Shown: piece after piece, positions 1 to 5,514 of the stretch
Layout: every line of letters starts with the position of its first letter
Position numbering within the stretch: the stretch's first letter is position 1
Assembly: GCA_947490625.1 (NCBI GenBank)
Contig: CANLHC010000053.1
Coordinates: 1 to 6,145, forward strand
Source: Candidatus Nanopelagicaceae bacterium
GTDB taxonomy: Bacteria; Actinomycetota; Actinomycetes; Nanopelagicales; Nanopelagicaceae
Direction of reading: 5' to 3'
Length of the DNA stretch: 6,145 bases
Translations under genes and position numbers: made by a program
Notes under the pieces: model-generated
Database searches by the model: none
What the model saw: only the letters and a program-made list of their open reading frames with translations
What the model was told of the DNA's origin: nothing

Positions 1-233
1 CCAAAGGTGAAACTTTGGCGCTCATGGCAGGACGCATTGGTCTCTCTGCCGATGATTGCGTCTCTTTTGGCGATAACCCCAATGACTTTTCAATGTTGCA
101 ATGGTGTAGTCGTTCGTATGCAATTGCAGATGGACATCCAGATGCGCAGATTCACGCAAAAGATGTGACAGAGCCACATATGGAAGATGGCGTTGCCAAG
201 ATCATCGAAAAACTCCTCGATCTTCCTGCCTAA
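1..233 (+). CDS. HAD-superfamily hydrolase, Cof type (C-terminal fragment)
   Basis: This is the 3' end of a gene that enters from the left edge; 76 codons are readable from base 3 to the TAA at 231-233. The fragment opens with KGETLALMAG, the motif III lysine region of Cof/Cof-like HAD phosphatases. About 20 residues later comes motif IV, FGDNPNDFSML, with the Mg2+-binding aspartates of the GDxxND signature. The rest (a mutable AIADGHPDAQ stretch, then DVTEPHMEDGVAKIIEKLL) matches the usual C-terminal end of these proteins, where a warning stretch and the 'EDGVA' helix follow motif IV. Such enzymes are cytosolic phosphatases acting on small phosphorylated metabolites; the substrate cannot be told from this end. 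A TTG (15) and an ATG (24) lie inside motif III and are not starts, because the reading frame and homology continue upstream. The family call is secure; the specific function is unknown. Confidence 0.9.
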   Translation, partial: KGETLALMAGRIGLSADDCVSFGDNPNDFSMLQWCSRSYAIADGHPDAQIHAKDVTEPHMEDGVAKIIEKLLDLPA

Positions 234-282
234 AAAACCTTCGATTTTTTAGATCCACCTTCCGTCCTGTAACCTCTCCCAC

Positions 283-368
283 GGAGGGCTCGCATAGCGG
301 CCGAGTGCACCGGTCTTGAAAACCGGCAGGTGAAAGCCTCGTGGGTTCAAATCCCACGCCCTCCGCCA
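283..368 (+). tRNA. tRNA-Ser, anticodon UGA
   Basis: All arms fold by eye. The acceptor stem is GGAGGGC (283-289) with GCCCTCC (358-364), then discriminator G365 and an encoded CCA (366-368). The D stem is GCA (292-294) with TGC (306-308). The anticodon stem is CCGGT (310-314) with ACCGG (322-326), around the loop CTTGAAA, so the anticodon is TGA at 317-319. The long variable arm (327-340) has an AGG/CCT stem, the mark of a class II tRNA. The T stem is GTGGG (341-345) with CCCAC (353-357) around TTCAAAT. The discriminator G and the long arm both agree with serine identity. It reads the UCN codons, mainly UCA. A run of five T follows at 370-374 and may help end the transcript. Confidence 0.98.
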
Positions 369-444
369 GTTTTTCTAGTTCTTAGTTCAGATGGACCTGT
401 GGCTGACTTCATAGCCAGTACACGGGCTACCACCTAGCGCCACC

Positions 445-474
445 TGATTATTCGGCGCACACTTGCCCTATTAA
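445..474 (+). promoter_or_regulatory. possible sdh operon promoter
   Basis: The 144 bases between the tRNA and sdhC contain no gene and are the only non-coding space in front of the sdh operon. The best candidate -10 box is TATTAA (469-474). The -35 position, about 18 bases earlier, holds only a weak TGATTA (445-450). Transcription would then begin near 481, leaving about 30 bases of leader before the sdhC ATG. A short 5-bp hairpin, TGGCT/AGCCA (400-404 with 413-417), lies upstream. It has no T-run after it and no clear role. The promoter call rests on position plus a weak match. Confidence 0.22.
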
Positions 475-512
475 AGCCAGCAGAAAGCTTGGCAAAGTTG
501 GGGGTAATAAAG

Positions 513-1313
513 ATGTCAGGAGTCTTCTCTCCATCGCGCGCTGAAATCAAAGAGCGCACGCTTCGTACCGATAAGTGGTGGCTCCAACCGCTAGCAACAT
601 TCGGCGTTCTCTTTAGCTTTGTTATCTATGCAACCTTCCGTGCATTTGAAGGTGCTAATTACTACGCAGACCATTTGATCTCACCTTTCTATTCACCATG
701 TTTATCTGAGGCGTGTGTTCCAGAAGCAACAATCGGCGGATGGACTCCAATCAGTGCACAAGTTTTTAACTTTGCACTTTCTCCAGCGTTGATCATTCTG
801 ATCTTCCCACTTGGTTTCCGAATGACGTGTTACTACTATCGCAAGGCTTACTACCGCGCGTTTTGGATGTCACCACCAGCGTGTGCAGTTGCTGAACCAC
901 ATAAGAAGTACACCGGCGAAACTCGTCAACCATTGATCTTGCAGAATGCGCATCGTTGGTTCTTCTACGCAGGACTTATTTTTAACATCATTCTTACTTA
1001 TGACGCGATCATCTCCTTTAAGAATAAGGAAGGTGAATGGGGACATATGAGCGTTGGTTCGCTCGTGCTTGTCTTTAGCACTGTGATGCTCTGGATGTAT
1101 TCACTTTCATGTCACACATGTCGCCACACAATCGGCGGACGGTTGAAACATTTTTCTAAACACCCAATTCGATACAAGGCATGGACAACAATTTCCAAGC
1201 TCAATCATTCCCACGCACTCTTTGCCTGGATCTCACTCTTCGGAGTGGCTTTCGCTGATATTTACGTTCGCCAAGTCGCCTCTGGCGCATGGACAAACTT
1301 CTACTTCTTCTAA
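513..1313 (+). CDS. sdhC: succinate dehydrogenase membrane anchor subunit (Sdh1-type SdhC)
   Basis: This is the membrane subunit that anchors SdhA and SdhB and carries electrons to quinone. I start it at ATG 513 (266 aa), preceded by a G-rich stretch GGGGG at 500-504; a TTG at 489 in the same frame would add eight residues but has no better ribosome site. Five hydrophobic segments are visible at about residues 25-43, 82-102, 148-166, 181-199 and 236-255. This is the single-anchor layout, and there is no sdhD. The loops carrying FRMTCYYYRKAYYRAF, PPACAVAEPHKKYTGETR and SCHTCRHTIGGRLK are strongly reminiscent of the mycobacterial Sdh1 anchor (about 270 aa). Cys and His residues cluster near the predicted cytoplasmic side (C106, C124, H147, C200, H201, C203, H205, H232, H234). 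C63 and C68 lie in the first outer loop. For the mycobacterial Sdh1 complex I recall a reported membrane-embedded Rieske-type cluster in place of heme; whether that holds here is inference. It is first in the operon, three bases from the alternative sdhA ATG at 1317. Confidence 0.93.
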   Translation: MSGVFSPSRAEIKERTLRTDKWWLQPLATFGVLFSFVIYATFRAFEGANYYADHLISPFYSPCLSEACVPEATIGGWTPISAQVFNFALSPALIILIFPLGFRMTCYYYRKAYYRAFWMSPPACAVAEPHKKYTGETRQPLILQNAHRWFFYAGLIFNIILTYDAIISFKNKEGEWGHMSVGSLVLVFSTVMLWMYSLSCHTCRHTIGGRLKHFSKHPIRYKAWTTISKLNHSHALFAWISLFGVAFADIYVRQVASGAWTNFYFF

Positions 1314-1328
1314 GGGATGACGACAAAA

Positions 1329-3212
1329 ATGACTGAACTAGAACGCTACAAATACGACGTCCTTGTTATTGGTGCGGGCGGTGCTGGTCTTCGCGCTGCC
1401 GTAGAAGCTCGTGAAGCCGGTCTGCGCGTAGCAATTATCTGTAAATCACTCTTTGGTAAGGCACACACCGTTATGGCTGAAGGTGGCGCAGCTGCCTCAA
1501 TGGGTAACGTCAACAGTGGCGATAACTGGCAGGTCCACTTCCGCGACACAATGCGCGGCGGAAAATTCCTTAACCATTATCGAATGGCAGAACTGCACGC
1601 AAAAGAATCACCAGATCGAATTTATGAACTTGAGATGTGGGGCGCTCTCTTTGATCGCACTAAAGAGGGAAAGATCAGCCAACGTAACTTCGGTGGACAT
1701 GAATATCCACGTCTAGCTCACGTCGGAGATCGCACAGGTCTAGAACTCATCCGCACCATGCAGCAGAAGATTGTTCAACTGCAACAGAAAGATGCACGTG
1801 AGTATGGCGATGCGCAAGCAAACATTCGCGTCTTTGCCGAACTAACAATTACAGAAATTATTAAAGAGAGCGGAAAAATCGCGGGCGCATACGGATATTG
1901 GCGCGAAGGCGGCAACGAAGTTCTCTTTGAAGCGCCCGCGGTAATCATCGCAACAGGCGGCGTTGGAAAAACATTTAAGATCACATCAAATTCTTGGGAA
2001 GGCACAGGAGATGGTCACGCGTTAGCACTTAAGGCTGGCGCAAACCTGGTTGATATGGAGTTCTTGCAATTCCATCCAACAGGAATGGTATGGCCACCAT
2101 CTGTGCGCGGAATCCTTGTTACTGAATCAGTGCGCGGTGAAGGTGGAGTTCTTACCAACACACTCGGCGAGCGATTTATGTTCAAGTACATCCCGGAAGT
2201 ATTTAAAGATAAGTATGCAGATAACGAAGAAGAGGCCGATCGTTGGTATCTCGATCAAGATAACAACCGCCGCCCACCAGAGCTTCTTCCACGCGATGAA
2301 GTTGCGCGTGCGATTAACTCTGAAGTGAAGGCTGGCCGCGGTACCGAGCATGGCGGTGTATTCCTCGATGTTTCAAAGCGCATCCCTGCCGAAGTTATTA
2401 AGAAACGTCTTCCATCTATGTGGCACCAGTTCTATGAACTTGCTGGCGTGGATATCACCAAGGAGGCAATGGAAGTTGGCCCAACCTGTCACTACGTGAT
2501 GGGCGGAGTCGAAGTAGAGCCAGATACCGCTGCAGCAGTTGGTGTTCCTGGTCTATACGCAGCAGGTGAAGTTGCTGGCGGAATGCACGGATCAAATCGT
2601 CTTGGCGGAAACTCACTTTCAGATCTTCTCGTCTTTGGTCGTCGCGCCGGAATGGGAGCTGCTGCTTACGTTAAATCGGTAACAGCAGTTGCTGTCAGCG
2701 AAGCATCTGTAAAGGCCGCAGCAGATCGCATTCAAGTTCCATTTACAAATAGTGGTGGCGAGAATGCATACTCACTGCATCAAGAGCTACAGGAGATCAC
2801 ACATAATCTCGTCGGAATTATCCGCACTGGATCAGAACTTAAGGATGCCATTGCAAAGATCGCGGATATTCGCGCACGCAGCAAGAACGTCAGCGTTGCC
2901 GGAGATCGTAAATTCAACCCAGGCTTCCACCTAGCTTTCGACCTCGACAACATGTTGTTAGTCGCTGAAAGCACAGCAAAGTCTGCAATCGAAAGAGAAG
3001 AATCTCGCGGCGGACATACACGCGATGACTTCCCAGGTATGAACGATAAGTGGCGTCAGGTAAACCACATCTCATCATTTAACGGCCAAGAGGTTATTGT
3101 GCGCCAGCAGGCTCTTCCTGCGATTCCAAAAGAACTCTTTGATCTCTTCGACATTCACGAGTTGGAGAAATACATGACACCGGAAGAAATTGCGAAAGGC
3201 GGTTCCAACTAA
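1329..3212 (+). CDS. sdhA: succinate dehydrogenase flavoprotein subunit
   Basis: The catalytic subunit oxidises succinate to fumarate with covalently bound FAD on the cytoplasmic face of the membrane complex. Two ATGs compete. The one at 1329 (627 aa) gives MTELERYKYDVLVIGAGG, which lines up with recalled actinobacterial homologues. It leaves 12 bases after the AAGGG at 1312-1316, whereas ATG 1317 (631 aa) has no spacing from it. Numbering from 1329: the FAD dinucleotide motif GAGGAG is at 15-20. H46, in KAHTVMAEGG, is the expected covalent FAD attachment residue. The active-site residues H249 (HPTG), R322 (LLPRDEVAR), H388 (CHYVMGG) and R424 (GSNRLGGNS) match E. coli SdhA H242, R286, H354 and R399. 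The C-terminal part includes SRGGHTRDDFPG, typical of the family. The length is close to the mycobacterial enzyme (about 646 aa) and longer than E. coli (588 aa). Its TAA overlaps the sdhB ATG by one base. No defect is seen. Confidence 0.97.
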   Translation: MTELERYKYDVLVIGAGGAGLRAAVEAREAGLRVAIICKSLFGKAHTVMAEGGAAASMGNVNSGDNWQVHFRDTMRGGKFLNHYRMAELHAKESPDRIYELEMWGALFDRTKEGKISQRNFGGHEYPRLAHVGDRTGLELIRTMQQKIVQLQQKDAREYGDAQANIRVFAELTITEIIKESGKIAGAYGYWREGGNEVLFEAPAVIIATGGVGKTFKITSNSWEGTGDGHALALKAGANLVDMEFLQFHPTGMVWPPSVRGILVTESVRGEGGVLTNTLGERFMFKYIPEVFKDKYADNEEEADRWYLDQDNNRRPPELLPRDEVARAINSEVKAGRGTEHGGVFLDVSKRIPAEVIKKRLPSMWHQFYELAGVDITKEAMEVGPTCHYVMGGVEVEPDTAAAVGVPGLYAAGEVAGGMHGSNRLGGNSLSDLLVFGRRAGMGAAAYVKSVTAVAVSEASVKAAADRIQVPFTNSGGENAYSLHQELQEITHNLVGIIRTGSELKDAIAKIADIRARSKNVSVAGDRKFNPGFHLAFDLDNMLLVAESTAKSAIEREESRGGHTRDDFPGMNDKWRQVNHISSFNGQEVIVRQQALPAIPKELFDLFDIHELEKYMTPEEIAKGGSN

Positions 3213-3970
3213 TGGCACGCAAAGTAAATCTTCGTATTTGGCGCGGTGATTCAACAAGCGGATCTCTTCAAAACGTTGAGGTAGATGCCAACGAGGGCGA
3301 AGTTGTCCTTGATGTAATCCACCGCGTACAAGCAACTCAGATGGGCGATCTAGCAGTTCGTTGGAACTGTAAGGCCGGTAAGTGCGGATCTTGTTCGATG
3401 GAGATCAACGGTAAGCCACGTCTTGCATGTATGACACGTATGAGTTCATTTGAAGAAGGCGAAGAGATCACCGTTACGCCACTTCGCGCATTTCCTGTCA
3501 TCAAAGATCTCGTTACCGATGTTTCATTTAACTATAAGAAAGCACTTGAAATCCCTGCTTATGAGCACCCTGCAGACCTTGGTCCAGGTGAAGCCCGCAT
3601 GGAGCAGATCGATGTTGAGCGCAGCCAAGAGTTCCGCAAATGTATCGAGTGCTTCCTTTGCCAAGATACCTGTCACGTAATTCGCGACCACGAAGAGAAT
3701 AAGAAGTCATTTGCTGGCCCACGATTCTTTATCCGTATTGCAGAGCTTGATATGCACCCATTGGATATGTTAAAAAATCGTAAGCGCACAGCGCAAGAAG
3801 AGCACGGCCTTGGAATGTGTAACATCACCAAGTGCTGTACTGAAGTTTGCCCTGAGCACATTCGAATTACAGATAATGCGATCATTCCTATGAAGGAACG
3901 TGTTGTCGATGTGAAATATGATCCAGCGCGCTGGTTAGGATCCAAGATTCGTCGTCGCGAGGGTTCATAA
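3212..3970 (+). CDS. sdhB: succinate dehydrogenase iron-sulfur subunit
   Basis: This 252-aa subunit passes electrons from FAD in SdhA to the SdhC anchor through three iron-sulfur clusters. The 2Fe-2S ligands are C53, C58, C61 and C73 in the ferredoxin-like N-terminal domain (CKAGKCGSC...C). The 4Fe-4S ligands are expected to be C144, C147, C150 (CIECFLC) and C213. The 3Fe-4S ligands are expected to be C154, C203 and C209, matching the C-x5-C-x3-C spacing of E. coli SdhB. An extra cysteine, C208, sits beside C209. The usual proline after the fourth cysteine of the first motif is a histidine here (CHV). The ATG overlaps the sdhA stop as TAATG, which points to coupled translation and equal subunit supply; an AAAGG lies 12 bases upstream, inside sdhA. 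Length and motifs are complete for the actinobacterial form. Confidence 0.97.
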   Translation: MARKVNLRIWRGDSTSGSLQNVEVDANEGEVVLDVIHRVQATQMGDLAVRWNCKAGKCGSCSMEINGKPRLACMTRMSSFEEGEEITVTPLRAFPVIKDLVTDVSFNYKKALEIPAYEHPADLGPGEARMEQIDVERSQEFRKCIECFLCQDTCHVIRDHEENKKSFAGPRFFIRIAELDMHPLDMLKNRKRTAQEEHGLGMCNITKCCTEVCPEHIRITDNAIIPMKERVVDVKYDPARWLGSKIRRREGS

Positions 3971-3990
3971 TCTCTTTGTGGGATTAAGCA

Positions 3991-4005
3991 ATGAGTAGAC
4001 GCTGA
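3991..4005 (+). other. four-codon mini-ORF (MSRR) overlapping the crcB1 start
   Basis: After the sdhB stop there is an ATG at 3991, preceded by GGGA (3980-3983), that opens the frame M-S-R-R and ends at TGA 4003-4005. That TGA overlaps the CTG at 4002 where crcB1 appears to begin, in the arrangement CTGA, much like the common ATGA coupling overlap. It could deliver terminating ribosomes to a weak CTG start. Alternatively, it is the true N-terminus of crcB1 separated from the rest by a one-base deletion, or it is chance. Nothing in the sequence alone decides between these. Confidence 0.3.
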
Positions 4006-4355
4006 AAGCCGTCCTTTACGTCGGTGCCGGTGGCGCACTTGGTTCTCTCTTTCGCTACGGACTCTCGCTCGTAACGCCAGACAGCGCAGCAGGAACACTC
4101 AATGCCAATCTGATCGGCGTCGCACTCGCGGGATATTTTCTTGTTTTAATGGAACGCCGTGGAATTACAGCTCTGCGATGGTTCTTACTTCCTGGTTTTT
4201 GTGGAGGAATGACAACATTTTCAGCAGTCACAATCGAAGTAGTCGGTGAAGATGCCATGGGATTTGGCTATCTTGCGCTCACAGTTATTGCATCCATTGT
4301 CACTATCGCAGTCGTAATTCCCTTTGCTAGGGCAACGATTAAGGTCAAAGAATGA
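4002..4355 (+). CDS. crcB: CrcB/Fluc fluoride channel, first subunit (CTG start likely)
   Basis: This is a small four-helix membrane protein of the CrcB/Fluc family, which exports fluoride passively from the cytoplasm. Read from CTG 4002 it has 117 aa and begins (M)KAVLYVGAGGALGSLFRYG, a textbook CrcB N-terminus (G-G-x-x-G-x-x-x-R-Y). The frame is closed by TAG at 3996-3998, and the first ATG in frame (4149) would remove helix 1 and the pore region, so it cannot be the start. Further motifs are GTLNANLIG (N36 is the pore Asn) and GFCGGMTTFSAV at residues 65-76. In the last of these the second phenylalanine of the usual FSTF box is V76. The fourth helix (about 88-108) is diverged from the family pattern. 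The gene starts 31 bases after sdhB; a CATAAT (3966-3971) could be a local -10 box, but no -35 is clear. Its stop overlaps crcB2 by four bases. It probably forms a heterodimer with the next product. Confidence 0.85.
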   Translation: MKAVLYVGAGGALGSLFRYGLSLVTPDSAAGTLNANLIGVALAGYFLVLMERRGITALRWFLLPGFCGGMTTFSAVTIEVVGEDAMGFGYLALTVIASIVTIAVVIPFARATIKVKE

Positions 4356-4690
4356 TCGCTCTTTATGTAGCACTCGGTGCAGCTATTGGAGCACCTGCAC
4401 GCTTTCTTATCGATCAATACTTTCGTAAATTTACAAGTAAGCCAATCGGAACTTTTACCGTCAATATCGTCGGATCATTCTTGATCGGCCTTACCTTTGC
4501 GGATAAAACTCATTGGCATGATTTCATTGCCGTTGGATTTGCCGGAGCATTTACTACGTGGTCAACATTCATCCTCGACCTTTACCTTGGCTATGAATTA
4601 AAGAAGTACAAGGATGTCGCGATTAACTTAAGCGCATCGCTAGTTTTCGGGCTTGCCGCCGCTTGGTGTGGTTTGCAGACCACTTCTTAA
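4352..4690 (+). CDS. crcB: CrcB/Fluc fluoride channel, second subunit
   Basis: This is the 112-aa partner of the preceding CrcB protein. Family motifs in order are GAAIGAPARF (residues 9-18), GTFTVNIVGSFLIGL (33-47, with pore Asn N38) and GFAGAFTTWSTF (62-73). The first phenylalanine of the FSTF box is W70 and the second is kept as F73. The last helix (SASLVFGLAAAWCG) is close to the family pattern. The start is an ATGA overlap with the crcB1 stop, with AAGG seven bases upstream, so both subunits should be made together. Tandem unequal crcB genes usually encode single-topology proteins that pair in opposite orientation; a lone crcB encodes a dual-topology homodimer. The gene ends tail to tail with the leftward permease gene, overlapping it by four bases. 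No fluoride riboswitch was recognised upstream of the pair. Confidence 0.95.
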   Translation: MIALYVALGAAIGAPARFLIDQYFRKFTSKPIGTFTVNIVGSFLIGLTFADKTHWHDFIAVGFAGAFTTWSTFILDLYLGYELKKYKDVAINLSASLVFGLAAAWCGLQTTS

Positions 4691-4711
4691 CGCATAAAGA
4701 GTGCGTTAAGA
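4685..4711. terminator. 10-bp inverted repeat spanning the convergent stop codons
   Basis: TCTTAACGCA (4685-4694) is followed after seven bases by its exact reverse complement TGCGTTAAGA (4702-4711). The left arm contains both stop codons: TAA of crcB2 (4688-4690) and, on the minus strand, TAA of the permease gene (4687-4689). The rest lies inside the last codons of the permease gene. There is no space between the two converging genes for an ordinary terminator, so this hairpin is the only visible candidate for ending either transcript. It has four GC pairs in ten and no T-run on either side, so it would be a weak intrinsic terminator. The repeat is certain; the function is inferred. Confidence 0.4.
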
Positions 4712-5514
4712 CGCCTTGTTGTAAAGAAGAGTCCAATAACAATCATCACTACAAAGTACATCGCATGCCCGGCCAAAGCCCATGAGATATTTCCTAAGGT
4801 CAAACCACGTACAAGATCGATAGCGTGTGCCAGCGGAAACAGACGAATGATTGTTTGAAGCCACTCTGGGAAGACATCAAGCGGGTAGAAAGAGCCAGAG
4901 AACAAGAACATCGGCAATAAGACAACATTCACTACTTCAAGCTGCTGATATGACTTCATATAAGAAGTAACAGCCATACCAAATGATGCAAAACCAAAAG
5001 CGATCAGAACCGCTGCAGGAATAGCCAAGATGCCCCACATGCTTGGGATGAGCCCAAGGGGAGCAACAATTGCCATGAAACCAATTGAGTAAGAGAGACC
5101 GCGAAGAAGCGCCCAGCTAATTTCACCGAGTGCTACATCCATAGGCCCAAGTGATGTTGCAAGCATGCCGTGATAGAGGCGATCGTGTTTAAGTTTGAAA
5201 AATACATTCATCGTGGAGTCATAGATCGCACCATTCATCGCGCTCGTTGCAAGCAGCGCTGGCGCAATAAATGCGACATAACCAACAGGTTGCCCGGCGA
5301 CCGTGATATCTCCGACGAGATCTTTAAGTCCGTAACCAAATGACAGCAAGAAGAGAACCGGCTCGACAAAACCAGAAATAACAATCATCCAGGTCGATGA
5401 TTTAAAGGCAATGTAAGCACGCTCCATAATCGCGCGTGACCGACCTGAATAGTATTGCTCACCAGGCTTACCCATGCGGGCTTCAGCGATTGCTACGGCG
5501 GTTGAAAGAATCAT
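4687..5514 (-). CDS. ABC-2 type transporter permease
   Basis: This 275-aa membrane protein belongs to the ABC-2 permease family (DrrB/NodJ-like), the membrane part of an ATP-driven exporter. A cytoplasmic N-terminus of about 40 residues with RSRAIMERAYIAFKSSTW leads into helix 1 (41-61, ending LLSFGYGL). Further hydrophobic segments are at about 78-95, 136-155, 160-184, 194-212 and 250-266. Family marks are APALLATSAMNGAIYDSTMNVFFKL (85-108) and the FLFSGSFYPLDVFPEWLQ re-entrant region (203-220), followed by PLAHAIDLVRGLTLG. The ATG at 5514 overlaps the upstream permease stop as TAATG, with AGAAGG eleven bases upstream, so I keep this start. It is the last gene of a leftward operon. The transported compound cannot be read from the sequence; drug, lipid or polysaccharide export are all known in the family. 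Confidence 0.93.
   Translation of the reverse strand: MILSTAVAIAEARMGKPGEQYYSGRSRAIMERAYIAFKSSTWMIVISGFVEPVLFLLSFGYGLKDLVGDITVAGQPVGYVAFIAPALLATSAMNGAIYDSTMNVFFKLKHDRLYHGMLATSLGPMDVALGEISWALLRGLSYSIGFMAIVAPLGLIPSMWGILAIPAAVLIAFGFASFGMAVTSYMKSYQQLEVVNVVLLPMFLFSGSFYPLDVFPEWLQTIIRLFPLAHAIDLVRGLTLGNISWALAGHAMYFVVMIVIGLFFTTRRLNALFMR

Noticed and set aside
231..251. TAAAAAA/TTTTTTA inverted repeat just after the HAD gene, looking like a terminator.
   Set aside because: The stem is made only of A-T pairs, and the T-run is itself the stem arm, so it would be too weak to call a terminator.
283..368. tRNA-Ser as a possible attachment site for an integrated element.
   Set aside because: No integrase, no repeat of the tRNA 3' end elsewhere in the window, and the flanking genes are ordinary housekeeping genes.
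400..417. Small hairpin TGGCT/AGCCA between the tRNA and sdhC, considered as a terminator or RNA element.
   Set aside because: Only five pairs with an eight-base loop and no T-run; such stems arise often by chance.
3971..4001. Fluoride riboswitch in front of the crcB pair.
   Set aside because: The gap is only 31 bases and shows none of the conserved riboswitch core; the aptamer would not fit.
3673..4098. A 141-codon open frame on the minus strand across the end of sdhB.
   Set aside because: It lies antisense to sdhB and crcB1, has an unremarkable Arg/Ser-rich product and no recognisable motif; it is a shadow frame.
4149..4355. A short crcB gene starting at ATG 4149, read as a truncated or broken copy.
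   Set aside because: Clear CrcB homology continues upstream in the same frame to CTG 4002, so the full-length reading is better.
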